This document shows, in pieces, positions 52,840 to 62,568 of a stretch of DNA of 64,000 nucleotides. A program made the position numbers and the translations under genes. The notes under the pieces were generated by a model. That model worked only from the letters and a program-made list of their open reading frames with translations, searched no databases and was not told the origin of the DNA. Location: contig NC_080172.1 of NCBI RefSeq assembly GCF_950295315.1, positions 75,629,577 through 75,693,576 of the forward strand. Reading direction: 5' to 3'. Origin of the DNA: Erinaceus europaeus (Eukaryota > Chordata > Mammalia > Eulipotyphla > Erinaceidae). Position 1 is the stretch's first letter. Each line of letters opens with the position of its first letter.

Positions 52840-53313
52840 TGTTGCTGAGGACTTATTCTGATGCAGTCTCCGCCCCCAGGTTTTTCTGTGCTCCGCTAAA
52901 TCCTAGAGTGCCCCCTTTCAACCAATCCTGGCTCCGCCCCCAGGTTTTTCTATGCTCCGCTAAATCCTAGAGTGCCCCCTTTCAACCAATCCTGGCTCCG
53001 CCCCCAGGTTTTTCTATGCCCCGCTAAATCCTAGAGTGCCCCCTTTCAACCAATCCTGGCCCTACACGTCACCCCTGGTTGTCGCCCAATATAAAGCCCC
53101 CTCACCCCTCCCCTCTCTCTCTCTGGGCTCTCGGCTCTCCCTCTCTGAGGTCTCGCTCCCTGCTCTCCCCGTGGTCGGCCATTGCTGGCTGGCTCCACGT
53201 GGTCTGAACCAAACCTCCCCCCCATCCTATAATAAAGATCTGTGTACCCCTTTGCTCTGGATGTCCGATCTCTTCTCCGCGGTGCAGCCCAACACCAGAC
53301 CACCTCAACAACA
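52840..53313 (+). mobile_element. 3' LTR of an endogenous retrovirus with triple enhancer
   Basis: 474 bp with TGTTG at the start and CAACA at the end. A polypurine tract lies just upstream, so this is a 3' LTR. U3 has three direct 64-bp units (52868, 52932, 52996), each with a GC box (CTCCGCCCCC) and an inverted-CCAAT-type CCAATCCTGG. AATATAAAG at 53088-53096 is the TATA box and AATAAA at 53231-53236 the poly(A) signal. The units differ from each other at only two or three bases. Confidence 0.88.
52868..53059 (+). promoter_or_regulatory. Three 64-bp enhancer repeats of the LTR
   Basis: Each unit holds CTCCGCCCCCAGG, GCTAAATCCTAGAGTGCCCC and TTTCAACCAATCC. Tandem U3 enhancers are a known way in which retroviral LTRs gain promoter strength. 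Confidence 0.85.
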
Positions 53314-53315
53314 AG

Positions 53316-53733
53316 TGTGAGGGTGTTTCTTCCCAGGCACATGCTCTCTGGGTTGGAGAGGACTTGACCAGAGCCAACCTGGGCAGCTGCTTACTCAGCA
53401 ACATGGGAGAGAGACCTGGAACTCGTGGTGGGGTGGGAATGCAATGCCCCTTTATTGATCAGAGACAATACCTTTATATATTTTTTACCATAAGTGGCAA
53501 GTTGGAAAAGGAAATGGCTAGGAAAGGGGGTGGAGAAAAGGAAAGAGTGGGCTAATGGTAGAAACTCCCTTAGCAACTGTTGCAAAGGTTTTAACTTTTG
53601 GGATTAATTAATACCCTGAAGGCAGGGCGGGTCTCGAGGTAAAAAGAAGATAGATTAGGCAAAACAATGATTATGTAAATAGGCCATACTATCAGCAATG
53701 CAGCATGGAGCAGGGCAGGGGGGCTGCCCAACA
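53316..53733 (-). mobile_element. 3' LTR of a second endogenous retrovirus, class II (IAP-like)
   Basis: On the minus strand it starts TGTTGGGCAGCC and ends CACCCTCACA (418 bp). The polypurine tract AAAAAGAAAGGGGGGGA lies immediately upstream, which closely resembles the tract of IAP-type class II elements. CAATAAAG near 53450 is the poly(A) signal. A truncated relative is at 34966-35318. Its end is 2 bases from the end of the plus-strand LTR. Confidence 0.85.
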
Positions 53734-53940
53734 TCCCCCCCTTTCTTTTTATCTAATGGCCATAGTATCAGGAATGTGGGGTGCTTTGTAAGACAGGGAG
53801 TCCTTTAGGACGAGGCACACCTTTGGGGTTACTTCTGTTCCTCCTTGCTCAACCTCTCAGTAGAGAGAGAGACTAACAGGATTGACACACTCCTCAGGTT
53901 CAAGCCCTGCCAAGCTCAACCACATCCTCACAGTTTCCCG
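53734..53940 (-). mobile_element. Short remnant of the second retrovirus's 3' interior
   Basis: The polypurine tract and about 200 bp upstream of it (minus strand), including AGTCTCTCTCTCTACTGAG. The rest of the provirus is missing, cut at the SINE at 53942. Confidence 0.7.
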
Positions 53941-53941
53941 A

Positions 53942-54236
53942 CATTTTTCTTTTTCTTTTTTTTCCACCAGAGTTATCTCTGGGGTACAGTACCTGCATGG
54001 TAACAAAACCTCTATGCCTGGCTGCCATTTTTTCCTTTTTTTCTTCTTTGTTTTGTTTGATAGGACAAAGATTGAGAGGGAAGGGAGAGACAAAGAGGGA
54101 GAGAGATACCTGCAGTACTGCTAAAGATAAACCTCTCATGATGCTCCTCCCCTGAAGGTAGAGGCTGAGGGCTTGAACCAGGATCCTTGAGGATTATAAC
54201 ATGTACACTCAACTGGAGTTCTGCCATCTGGTCTCC
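53942..54236 (-). mobile_element. SINE-B with long tail
   Basis: TTTCCACCAGAGTTATCTCTG, GACAAAGATTGAGAGGGAAGG, reversed B box GCTTGAACCAGGATCC. Confidence 0.82.
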
Positions 54237-54392
54237 TGTCCTTGTTTAAGTTCCAGTTATGAGTGAGATCATTTAGTATTCTCCAGCTATGAGTGAGATC
54301 ATTTAGTATTCTCTCTCTCTCTCTCTTTTTGGCTTGTCCTATTTAATGTGATTTCAACATAAGGAAAAGGAGATAACCTCATTCTTACTTTT

Positions 54393-54735
54393 TATTTATT
54401 TTATTTTATTTTTGCCTCCAGGATTATCACTGGGGTTTGGTGCCTGCACTACTAATCTACTACTCCTGGTGGTCATTTTTTCCATTTTGTTTTTGTTATA
54501 GTTTTGACGTTATTGTTACTATTGTTGTTATTATTATTGTTGTTGGATAGGACAGAGAGAAATCGGGGGGAAGACAGAGAGGGGATGAGAAAGATAGACA
54601 CCTTCAGACCTGCTTCACCACTTATGAAGCAACACCCCTGCAGGTGCGGAGCCGGAAGCTTGAACCAGGATCCATGTGTTGGTCCTGTGCTTTAAGCCAT
54701 GTGCGCTTAACATGGTGCACCACCACCTGGTCCCC
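54393..54735 (-). mobile_element. SINE-A-long in old L1
   Basis: GCCTCCAGGATTATCACTGG to TGCACCACCACCTGGTCCCC. Confidence 0.88.
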
Positions 54736-54945
54736 ATTATTTTTTAATTAACTTTACTTATTGGATATAGACAGCCTGAAATCGAGAGGGAGGGGAAAAT
54801 ACAGATGGAGAGACAGAGACACCTGCAGCATTGCTTTACCACATGTGAAGCTTTGCCCTTTCAGGTGGAGAGTGGGGGCTTGAACCCAGGTCCTTGAGCA
54901 TTATAACATGTGCGCTCAACCAGGTGGGCCACCACCTGGTCCCCA
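54736..54945 (-). mobile_element. SINE-B adjoining the previous SINE
   Basis: GATATAGACAGCCTGAAATCG to GCCACCACCTGGTCCCC. Confidence 0.88.
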
Positions 54946-55409
54946 ACTTTATCATTTTTAACAGCTTAGTGGTATTCCTCTGTCTATATAGACCACAACT
55001 TTCTTAGCCACTCATCTATTTGCTAGACATTGGTGTTGCTTTTATAAATTGGTGTGCTATTATAAATTATGCTGTTATGAACATAGGTATACATTCATCT
55101 CTTTGGATAGGTGTCTTTGTTTCCTTTGGATAAACCCTCAGGAGAGAAATTGTTAGGTCATAGGGTAGGTCCATTACCAGTGTTCTGAGAAATATCCAGA
55201 CTGTTTTCCACAGGGCTGAACCAATTTACATTCTCACCAAGTACAGAAGGGTTTCTTTTCCCACCACATCATTCCCAGCACTTATTATTTCTGTCCTTTC
55301 TGATGTTTACCATTCTCATAGTTGTGGAGTGGTATCTCACTGTTGTCTAGATTGCATTTCTCTGATAATCTGTGAATTTGAGCACTTTCTTTTTTTGATG
55401 GTCTCATCC

Positions 55410-56460
55410 TTAGTTTTTTTTTAAATTTATAAACTGTAAATTTTAACAAGACTATTGGATAAGAGGGATACAATTCCACACAATTCCCACCACCAGAACT
55501 CTGTATACCTTCCCATCCCTTGAAAGCTTTCCTATTCTTTATCCCTCTGGGAGCATGGACCCAGGATCATTATGGGGTGCAGAAGGTGGAAGGTCTGGCT
55601 TCTGTAATTGCTTCCCCGCTGAACATGAGCATTGACAGGTCGATCCATACTCCCAGCCTGTGTCTCTCTTTCCCTAGTGGGGCAAGGGATTGGGGAGGTG
55701 GGGCTCTAGGACACATTGGTGGGGTTGTCTGCCCAGGGAACTCAGGTTGGCATCATGGTAGCATCTGGAACCTGGTGACTGAAAAAGAGTTAAGATACAA
55801 AGCAGAACAAGTTGTTGACTAATCATGAACCTAAAGTCAAGAATATTGCAGATGAAGATTTGGGGTCTCCATTTTGAAAAAAGCTAGTAGGTCTATTTTG
55901 GGTATATTCCAAGGGGCCCATGATTTTGCTAGTTTTTGCCTGAGCCTGACAGCTAACATGCAGGTGAACATAAAGTATTATCTGAAGAGATGGTGTCATA
56001 GTTGCAAAAAGGACAAGAAAGTTGAATCAGGGTAGAGAGTAGCTCCCAAATACGGGGAAATATATATAGAACTATAAACCCCATCTATTTATTCTGGGGC
56101 CCATATTCAGCACAGGAGCCTATGTAACCTCTGCATCCCTGTAGATCTGAGTTTGCATTTTGTGGTCACGTCTAGGAACATTCCAGGCTTCCCTAATTTC
56201 ATGACCCTTCTTTCTCGAGTGGTAGAATATGTTGCCTAACTTCCCTTCGGAGAATAGAACAGTCCCTACCATTGTTGATCTACATTGAGGGAAAGGTCCT
56301 GTAGGGACCCACAAAGGGGTCCATTATGTTGTTCCTGATGGAGATGACCAGTGACAGTGGAGAGAGGGATTTATTAGAGGTCTAGACCCATTATTGTCTG
56401 TGTGGGAATCCCAGAATTCTGACTAAGGCCCCAGATGATGCGGTGGCCTGGTAGTGATTA
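55410..56460 (-). mobile_element. R2 retroposon (second body type), longest copy
   Basis: Minus strand: tail complement T9 near 55415, common R tail to about 55800, then the R2 body shared with 28.14-28.48 kb (GGGGTCTCCATTTTGAAAAA, GGGGCCCATATTCAGCAC). A further 300 bp (56160-56460) is not seen elsewhere in the window. No convincing coding frame. Confidence 0.78.
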
Positions 56461-56471
56461 AAGAGTCACCA

Positions 56472-56587
56472 TTTTCTTCCCTTCCCTTCCCTTCCCTTCC
56501 CTTCCCTTCCCTTCCCTTCCCTTCCCTTCCCTTCCCTTCCCTTCCCTTCCCTTCCCTTCCCTTCCCTTTCCTTTCCTTTCCTTTCCT
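56472..56587. repeat. (CTTCC)n microsatellite
   Basis: About 20 nearly perfect CCCTT pentamers followed by CTTTC units. A pure homopyrimidine tract of this length can form triplex (H-DNA). Confidence 0.95.
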
Positions 56588-56599
56588 CTTCTTTCTATT

Positions 56600-57033
56600 A
56601 TTATTATTATTATTATTGCCTCCAGGGTTATTGTTAGGGCTCACTGCTTGCACTACAAATCCACTGCTCCTTGTGGCCATTTTTTTCCCATTTTGTTGTT
56701 GTTGGATAGGACAGACAGAAATTTAGAGAAGATGGGAAGATAGAGAGAGGGAGAGAAAGACAGGCACCTGCTGACTGGCTCCACCGCTTGTGAAGCTTTC
56801 TGTCTGAACTCTTTTTCAGCCACCAGGTTCCAGATGCTACCATGGTGTCAACCTGACTTCTCTGGGCAGCTGACCCCACCCTGTGTCCTAGAGCCCCGCT
56901 TACCCAGACCCTTGCCCCACTAGGGAAAGAGGAGATAGGCAGTTGGGAAGCCGGGGACTTGAACCCAGATCCTTGTGCCAGTTCCTATGCTTTGTACTAT
57001 GTGTGCTTAACTAGATGCACCACTGCCTGGCTC
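56600..57033 (-). mobile_element. SINE-A-long interrupted by an R fragment
   Basis: Tail and body at 56600-56811 (TGCCTCCAGGGTTATTGTTA), head at 56939-57033 (reversed B box CTTGAACCCAGATCC). The piece between is R in the plus orientation. Confidence 0.85.
56812..56938 (+). mobile_element. Internal R fragment without a tail, inside a SINE
   Basis: AACTCTTTTTCAGCCACCAG to CACTAGGGAAAGAGG matches the interior of R. It has no poly(A) and no 3' end. The nearest relative is the inverted stretch at about 55640-55790. Confidence 0.82.
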
Positions 57034-57127
57034 CCTCGAGCACTTTTTTATTTCTGTAGGCTCTCTGGGTCTCTTTTATTTGGTGAATATTCTGTCCATA
57101 TCCTCATACCATTTTTATTTTTATTTT

Positions 57128-57476
57128 ATTATTTATTTATTTATTTATTTATTTGCCTCCAGGGTTATTTCTGGGGCTTGGTACTAGCAGTACAAATCCT
57201 CTGTTCCTGGCAGGCATTTTTTTTTCTTTTTCTTTCTTTCTTTTTTTTTTTTTATTGACTAGGTCAGAAAGAAATTGAGAGGGGAGGGGAAGACAGAGAG
57301 GAAGACGGGGGAGAAGACAGGGACAGAGAGAGAAAGACACCTGTAGACCTACTTCACTACTTGTGAAGCATCCTCCCTGTAGATGGGGAATTGGAGGCTT
57401 GAAGTGGGATCCTCTAGCCAGTCCTTGTGCTTCATACTATGTGCGTTTAGCAGGGTGTACCGCCACCCAGCCCCCT
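57128..57476 (-). mobile_element. SINE-A-long
   Basis: (TTTA)n, GCCTCCAGGGTTATTTCTGG to ACCGCCACCCAGCCCCC. Diverged reversed B box (GGCTTGAAGTGGGATCC). Confidence 0.85.
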
Positions 57477-57477
57477 C

Positions 57478-57822
57478 GCTCCATTTTTTTTTTTTTTTTG
57501 TCTCCAGGGTTATTGCTGGGCCTTGGTGCCTGCACTATGAATCCACTGCACCTGGAGGCTATTTTTTTCTCTTTTGTTCCCTTTGTTGTTATTGCTGTCA
57601 TTGTTGTTGGATAGGACAGAGAGAAATCAAGAGAGAGGACGGGAAGACAGAGAGGAGGAGACAAAGATAGACAAAGATTGGCCTGCTTCACCGCTTGTGA
57701 AGCGCGACCCCCCTGCAGGTGGGGAGGGGCGGTTTGAGCCGATCCTTATGCTGGTCCTTATGCTGGTCCTTGCGTTTTGCCGCAGGTGCGCTTAAGCCAC
57801 TGCACTACCGTCCCCCTGCCCC
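57478..57822 (-). mobile_element. SINE-A-long
   Basis: T16, GTCTCCAGGGTTATTGCTGG to GCACTACCGTCCCCCTGCC. CCTTATGCTGGT is doubled near 57745. Confidence 0.88.
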
Positions 57823-58215
57823 CTACTCCATTTTTAATTTAGTTGCTTTTTTGTTGCTGGGTTTGGTGATTTATGAATGTATTTTGGTTACTAGCCCTTT
57901 ATCTTATGTATAACATTAAAGAATTTCTCCCATTCTGTAGGGTATTTCTGTTTTGTGATGGTTCCTTTTACTGTGCAGGAGATTTTCAGTTTGATGTCCT
58001 ACTGGTTTATTTTTGCTTCTATCTTCTTTGCTGTTGGACTCAAGTCTTTGAAGACGTTTCCAAAATATAGATCATAAAGTGCTCTGTCAATATTTTTCTC
58101 TATGTGTTTGATGATTTCTGGTCTAATATCCATGTCTTTGATCCATTTGGAGTTGATGTTTGTGCTTAGTGATATGTGGAGGTCCAGTTTTGTTTATCTG
58201 CATGTAAATTTCACA

Positions 58216-58607
58216 TTCCACTAAGCCATCATCCTGGATGTTCCACCATTGGCATTTATTGATAGAATCTGTGTGTTGCCTTTTTTTGGGGAAATTAAAA
58301 CTCCATTTCATGGAGGGAATTTGAATAAAGAATAAACAGTTGGTTGCCGTGATTAGATTATATGAGTTTAGGGATGATCCTGCTAACACTTACAAATCAA
58401 TTAACCAACTTCAAAGTTTGCATTAATTTGCTTGTGATTGACATGATCCAAGTTTTTGAAGATGTTACCATTGAACTGGGGGAGGATGAGTTGTTTAGAC
58501 AGAAACACAATAGTATAACATCAAGTGATTTATTTCTATCTCTTCATAGCAGTTTTGGTAAAAAAAAAGTCATGAATTCTAGCTTACATATTTTTGTTTA
58601 ACTATTT
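58216..58607. other. Unassigned sequence
   Basis: No repeat recognised with confidence. A plus-strand frame (58362-58601) has no known domain and its codons are AT-biased. Confidence 0.35.
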
Positions 58608-58958
58608 TTACTAGAGCACTGTTCAGCTCTGGCTTCTTGTGGTGCTAGGAATTGAACCTGAGGTAATGAGGTTGCCCAATAGATAAGTCTTTTTGTTTTT
58701 GTTTACTAATGAGACAAAGGGTGGGGGAGAGAAGCAGACCAGAGCATCACTCTGGCCTATGAATGCCACAGATTAAACTTAGGACATGTTTGCAGATCAG
58801 GTGCTCTATCCACTGCACAACCCCGAGCATAATCCTACACACACACACTGCATTTATTTATTTTTATAGAGCAGTGCTCAACTCAACTTATGGTACTGTT
58901 GGAGATTGAAACTGGAACCTTGGAGCATCAGGAACTACTATGTTATCTCTCAGCCCTA
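58608..58958 (-). mobile_element. Three adjacent old tRNA-type SINE fragments (C, D, C)
   Basis: 58608-58690 (AGAGCACTGTTCAGCTCTGG), 58692-58828 (CCAGAGCATCACTCTGGC, TGCTCTATCCACTGCAC) and 58850-58958 (GAGCAGTGCTCAACTCAAC, TTATCTCTCAGCCC). Confidence 0.65.
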
Positions 58959-58999
58959 ACCCTACATGTTCAAAACAAAACAAAAAAACATGATTTTGG

Positions 59000-59150
59000 G
59001 CAGGGGCCGGGGGGCTGTTTAAATACCACAATGGTTATGTAAGAAGACTTTTGTGCTTGAAGCTCCAAGATCCCAGGTTTAATCCCTCCTATACCACCAT
59101 AAGCCAGAGCTGGCTAGTGCTTTGGTAAAACAAACAAACAGACAAAAATA
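59000..59150 (+). mobile_element. SINE-C
   Basis: ACCACAATGGTTATGTAAG, B box GGTTTAATCCCTCC, CAGAGCTGGCTAGTGCTTTG. Confidence 0.75.
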
Positions 59151-59356
59151 CCATGATTTTTAAAAATAATATCTCAGTCATATTTTAATTCTAGATGATT
59201 ATTTGAAAGCAAGTAAAATGCAACAATATATATTTAAGGTACATGAACCTGAAAATCTCTTCTAGAAATAGGGCTTGCCTACACTTATAGTCATCTTTAT
59301 GTAGAAACTGAAGTTCAGTTATTTTAGAACTTTTGATATTTAGCTGTTAAGTTTTT
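59151..59356. other. Unassigned AT-rich stretch
   Basis: Nothing recognised. Confidence 0.4.
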
Positions 59357-59599
59357 AAATTTTTTTTAAAAAATTATTTATTTATTATTGGATAGAGACA
59401 AAGAGAAACTGAGAGGGGAGGAGGAGGTAGACTGAGGAGAGGGAGGTAGAGAGGGAGAGAAACAGAGAGGCACCTACAGCCCTGCTTCATCACTTGTGAA
59501 GCTCTCCCCCTGCAGGTGGGGGGACCAATGGCTTGAACCCTGGGTCCTTGGTGCACTGTAATGTGTGCACTTAACCAGGTGCGCCACCACCTGGACCCT
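59357..59599 (-). mobile_element. SINE-B with TSD
   Basis: AGCTGTTAAGTTTTT (left) and AGCTGTTAATTTTT (right) are the duplicated target. Confidence 0.9.
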
Positions 59600-59903
59600 C
59601 AGCTGTTAATTTTTAACTTAATAGCTATTCTGTGCTGAGTAGGTCTGTCCTCTCAGGAGATAGACAAACGGAAAGACTATTGGGATTTATCTGCTTAGAG
59701 ATGGGTACCAAAACCAGTAAAAACAAACAAATAAACAAACAAAAGTAGCACTGAGTACAAATGTAGGTGAAGAAAGAAGGGAAAAGGGTGTTCATAGAAG
59801 ATATCTCAGATTCACATCACATATGTGATAAGCCTATGAGACCTTTCGCCACAATGGTCAAGAAATAAAATACTTAAAAAAAAAAAAAAGGGAATACCAA
59901 GGA
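59600..59903. other. Unassigned sequence ending in a poly(A)-like run
   Basis: AGAAATAAAATACTT plus A15 at about 59860-59890 looks like the 3' end of a retroposed RNA in the plus orientation. The upstream 280 bp is not recognised. Confidence 0.35.
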
Positions 59904-60245
59904 GGCCGGGCAGTTAGCACAGTGGGTTAAGCACACATGGCGCCAAATGCAAGGACCTGCACAAGGATCCCGGAGCCAGCCTCTGCTCCCCACCTACAGC
60001 GGGGGTGAGGGAGGGAATGTTGCCTGAGTGTCCCTTGGGGTGGGGGGGGGTCACCTCACAATTGGTGAAGTAGGTCGGCAGGTGTCTATCTTTCTTTCCC
60101 CCTCTGTCTACCTCCTCTCTCGATTTCTCTCTGTCCTATCTAACAACTAGGGCAACAAACATGGGAAAATGGCCTCCCAGAACAGTGGGTTCATAGTGCA
60201 GGCACTGAGCTCCAGCGATAACTATGGAGACAAAAAAGGGGGGGA
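59904..60245 (+). mobile_element. SINE-A-long
   Basis: AGGCCGGGCAGTTAGCACAG head, an extra G-rich insertion (GGTGGGGGGGGGTC near 60040) and tail CAGCGATAACTATGGAGAC. Confidence 0.85.
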
Positions 60246-60882
60246 TACAAGTTAATTTTTTTTCTCAAGATATTTGCCTATGATGAAATTCTTTGCTGTC
60301 AATTTTGTGAAAATGGAAAGAAGCATGGAGGTAAAGAAACATCATTTCTTCAGGGTAAATTCAGGAGAATGATCTAGGTAGTGTCCCCAGCACATTCAGA
60401 AAACAGCATGTTTTGTCTTTGCAGGTTTAGTCCTGACACATTTTAGTAATTTCCTGAGTACAGAACCACATTTTCTGGGTAGATGAAGTAGATTATCAAC
60501 AGGTGGGGCTGTCACCTTGCACTAGAATAACCAAATTCCTATGATGCCAAAAGTTTCCAGGTGTGGCAGGACTTCGTTACTCCTAACCCCACCCAGTAGA
60601 ATTCTAGAAAAGGCAGGTTAATTTAGTAGAGGGATAAGCAACTGTTTAATTACCCCATGTGTAATCTAACTCTATTGGCCAGAAACATTAATTAAAACTC
60701 TGCCTTCCTGAGCCATCAGTTAAAACATTGAGCCATTTCCTGTTTCCCCAACCCTGAGTATGGAAGGATTTGACTCACAACCAGTCTGTTCTAACCAGAA
60801 CCTTTCCAGTGTAGCTGAAGTGAATTATTCATTTTCCAGGAGACACAGGGGGTAGTCTGTTTGTTAGCTTAAAGTATACACA

Positions 60883-60883
<1 letters not shown>
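60246..60883. other. Unassigned stretch of about 640 bp
   Basis: The longest part of the right third without a recognised transposon. GGTGTGGCAGGACTTCG and CCTGTTTCCCCAACCC are visible, but no gene or repeat can be supported. Confidence 0.4.

Positions 60884-60927
<44 letters not shown>
60884..60927. repeat. (CA)n microsatellite
   Basis: About 20 CA units. Confidence 0.95.
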
Positions 60928-60928
<1 letters not shown>

Positions 60929-61010
60929 AATATCAAACCCTGTGTCCACTTGCAAGGGGAAGGCATCACAAGCAGTGAAGTGTGTGTGTCTGTGTGTGTG
61001 TGTCAAATTC
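60928..61010 (+). mobile_element. SINE-B fragment ending in (GT)n
   Basis: ATCAAACCCTGTGTCCACTTG and CACAAGCAGTGAAG followed by GTGTGTGTCTGTGTGTG. (CA)n on one side and (GT)n on the other can pair. Confidence 0.65.
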
Positions 61011-61127
61011 AACAGAACAGAATGTGTGTAGGGGCATTTCAACATGTAAGCAGTATATACTATGGAGTTTAAACCACATACACTGTAATATGGAAATAGA
61101 AATTATGAGGCATAGGCACTGTTATTT

Positions 61128-61327
61128 TTCTAATTTTATTTTTTGGTATTTGTTATTTGATAGGATAGAGAGAAATTGAGAGGGGGAGGGAAACAGAAAA
61201 AGAGAGGCACCTGCAGCACTGCTTTACCATTTGTGAAGCTTCCTCTTGTGTGTGTGGACTGGGGCTTGAACCTGAGTCTTTGTACATGGTAACATTTGTG
61301 CTCTACCAGGTGTGCCACCGCCCAGCC
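61128..61327 (-). mobile_element. SINE-B
   Basis: GATAGAGAGAAATTGAGAGGG, reversed B box GCTTGAACCTGAGTC, head GTGCCACCGCCCAGCC. Confidence 0.85.
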
Positions 61328-61484
61328 TTATTTTGTTGTTGTTGTTGTTGTTGTTTTTTCTTCCCAGAGCATTATTCAGCTCTGAGTTATGGTATTATGG
61401 GGTATTGAAACTTGGACTTTGGAGTCTCAGACATGAAAAGTCTCTTTGCGTAACCATTATGCTATTTATCCTCCACCTGCCCCT
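61328..61484 (-). mobile_element. SINE-C
   Basis: (TTG)n, CAGAGCATTATTCAGCTCTG, GTAACCATTATGCTATTTATC. Confidence 0.75.
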
Positions 61485-61496
61485 ATATTTTTGTAA

Positions 61497-61790
61497 TTTT
61501 TTTTTTTTGTCTCCAGGGTTATCACTGGGGTTTGGTGTCTGCACTATGAATCCACTGCTCCTGGAGGCTATTTTTTCCCTTTCGTTGCCTTTGTTCTTCT
61601 TATTGTTGTTGATATTGCTGTCATTGTTGTTGGATAGAAAAGAGAAATGGAGAGAAGAGGGTAAGACAGAGTGGGAGAGAAAGACACCTGCAGACCTGCT
61701 TCACCGCCTGTGAAGGGACTCCCCTGCAGGTGGGGATCCTTACACCTTGCACCATGTGCGCTTAACCTACTGTGCTACCGCCTGTTCCCC
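61497..61790 (-). mobile_element. SINE-A-long with TSD
   Basis: TATTTTTGTAATTTT lies on both sides. The B-box part is deleted (GGTGGGGATCCTTACACC). Confidence 0.88.
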
Positions 61791-61822
61791 TATTTTTGTA
61801 ATTTTAAACTTAAATGCATTTT

Positions 61823-62025
61823 AGGTGGTGGTGCATCTGGTTGAGTGCACATTACAATGCACAAAGATTGAGTCCCAGGTTCCTACCTGCAGGGAGATAG
61901 CTTTGCAAATGGTGAAGCAGTTCTACAGTTCTCTCTTTCTCCATGTCTATATTTCTTACACCTGCTCAATTTCTGGCTGTCTCTATCCAATAAATAACGA
62001 TAATAAGAAATTAAAAACATTTTTT
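61823..62025 (+). mobile_element. SINE-B
   Basis: TAGGTGGTGGTGCATCTGG to CAATAAATAACGATAATAAG. Confidence 0.85.
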
Positions 62026-62032
62026 TTAGTGG

Positions 62033-62152
62033 CCTGGGAGGTGGTGCAGTGCATAAAGCATAAGGTCTCGAGTTTGATCCCCGTCATTCATGTGCCAGAG
62101 TGATGATGTAATTATCTCTATTCTTCTCTCTCTCATAAATAAATACTTTAGA
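62033..62152 (+). mobile_element. SINE-D
   Basis: GGCCTGGGAGGTGGTGCAG, B box GAGTTTGATCCCC, CTCTCTCATAAATAAATAC. Confidence 0.8.
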
Positions 62153-62174
62153 AAACAACTAAAACTCTTTTATG

Positions 62175-62450
62175 GGAGTAGGGCGGTAGCACAGCAGGTT
62201 AAGTGCAGATGGCACAAAGCTCAAGGACTGGTGTAAGGATCCCAGTTCGAGCCCCCGGCTCCCCACCTGCAGGGGAGTCACTTCACGAGCAATGAAGTAG
62301 GTCTGCAGGTGTCTGTCTTTCTCTCCCCCTCTCTGTCTTCCCCTCCTCTCTCCATTTTTCTCTGTCCTATCCAACAACAACGATATCAATAACAACAACA
62401 ATAGTAACTACAATAATAAAACAAGGGCAACAAAAAGGAACAAATGTTTT
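62175..62450 (+). mobile_element. SINE-A with TSD
   Basis: GGGAGTAGGGCGGTAGCAC to AAAAGGAACAAATG. ACTCTTTTAT / ACTCCTTTAT flanks. Confidence 0.9.
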
Positions 62451-62568
62451 TTAAAAACTCCTTTATATAAGAAAAAGAAGAAAATGTAACATTATATGGG
62501 ACAAAAAAGTAGTAGTAAAAGACTCTAATCTCTTAAATTCTCTCTTCAGTGGTAATGATTACTTCCTG

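Larger units (their letters stand above)
54240..58215 (-). mobile_element. Old L1 ORF2 C-terminal region broken up by nested insertions
   Basis: L1 segments at 54240-54392, 54946-55395, 57034-57127 and 57823-58215 join in order on the minus strand (CATAGGGTAGGTCCATTACC, TGGTATCTCACTGTTGTC, GAATATTCTGTCCATATCC, TGATCCATTTGGAGTTGATG). Two SINEs, an R2 element, a microsatellite, a further interrupted SINE and two tandem SINEs separate them. Divergence is high and no long frame remains. Confidence 0.85.

Noticed and set aside
58362..58610. Possible exon (frame with VFEDVTIELGEDE and a CTTCATAG acceptor-like end)
   Set aside because: No matching donor, no conserved domain, and old L1 sequence lies on one side; support is too weak.
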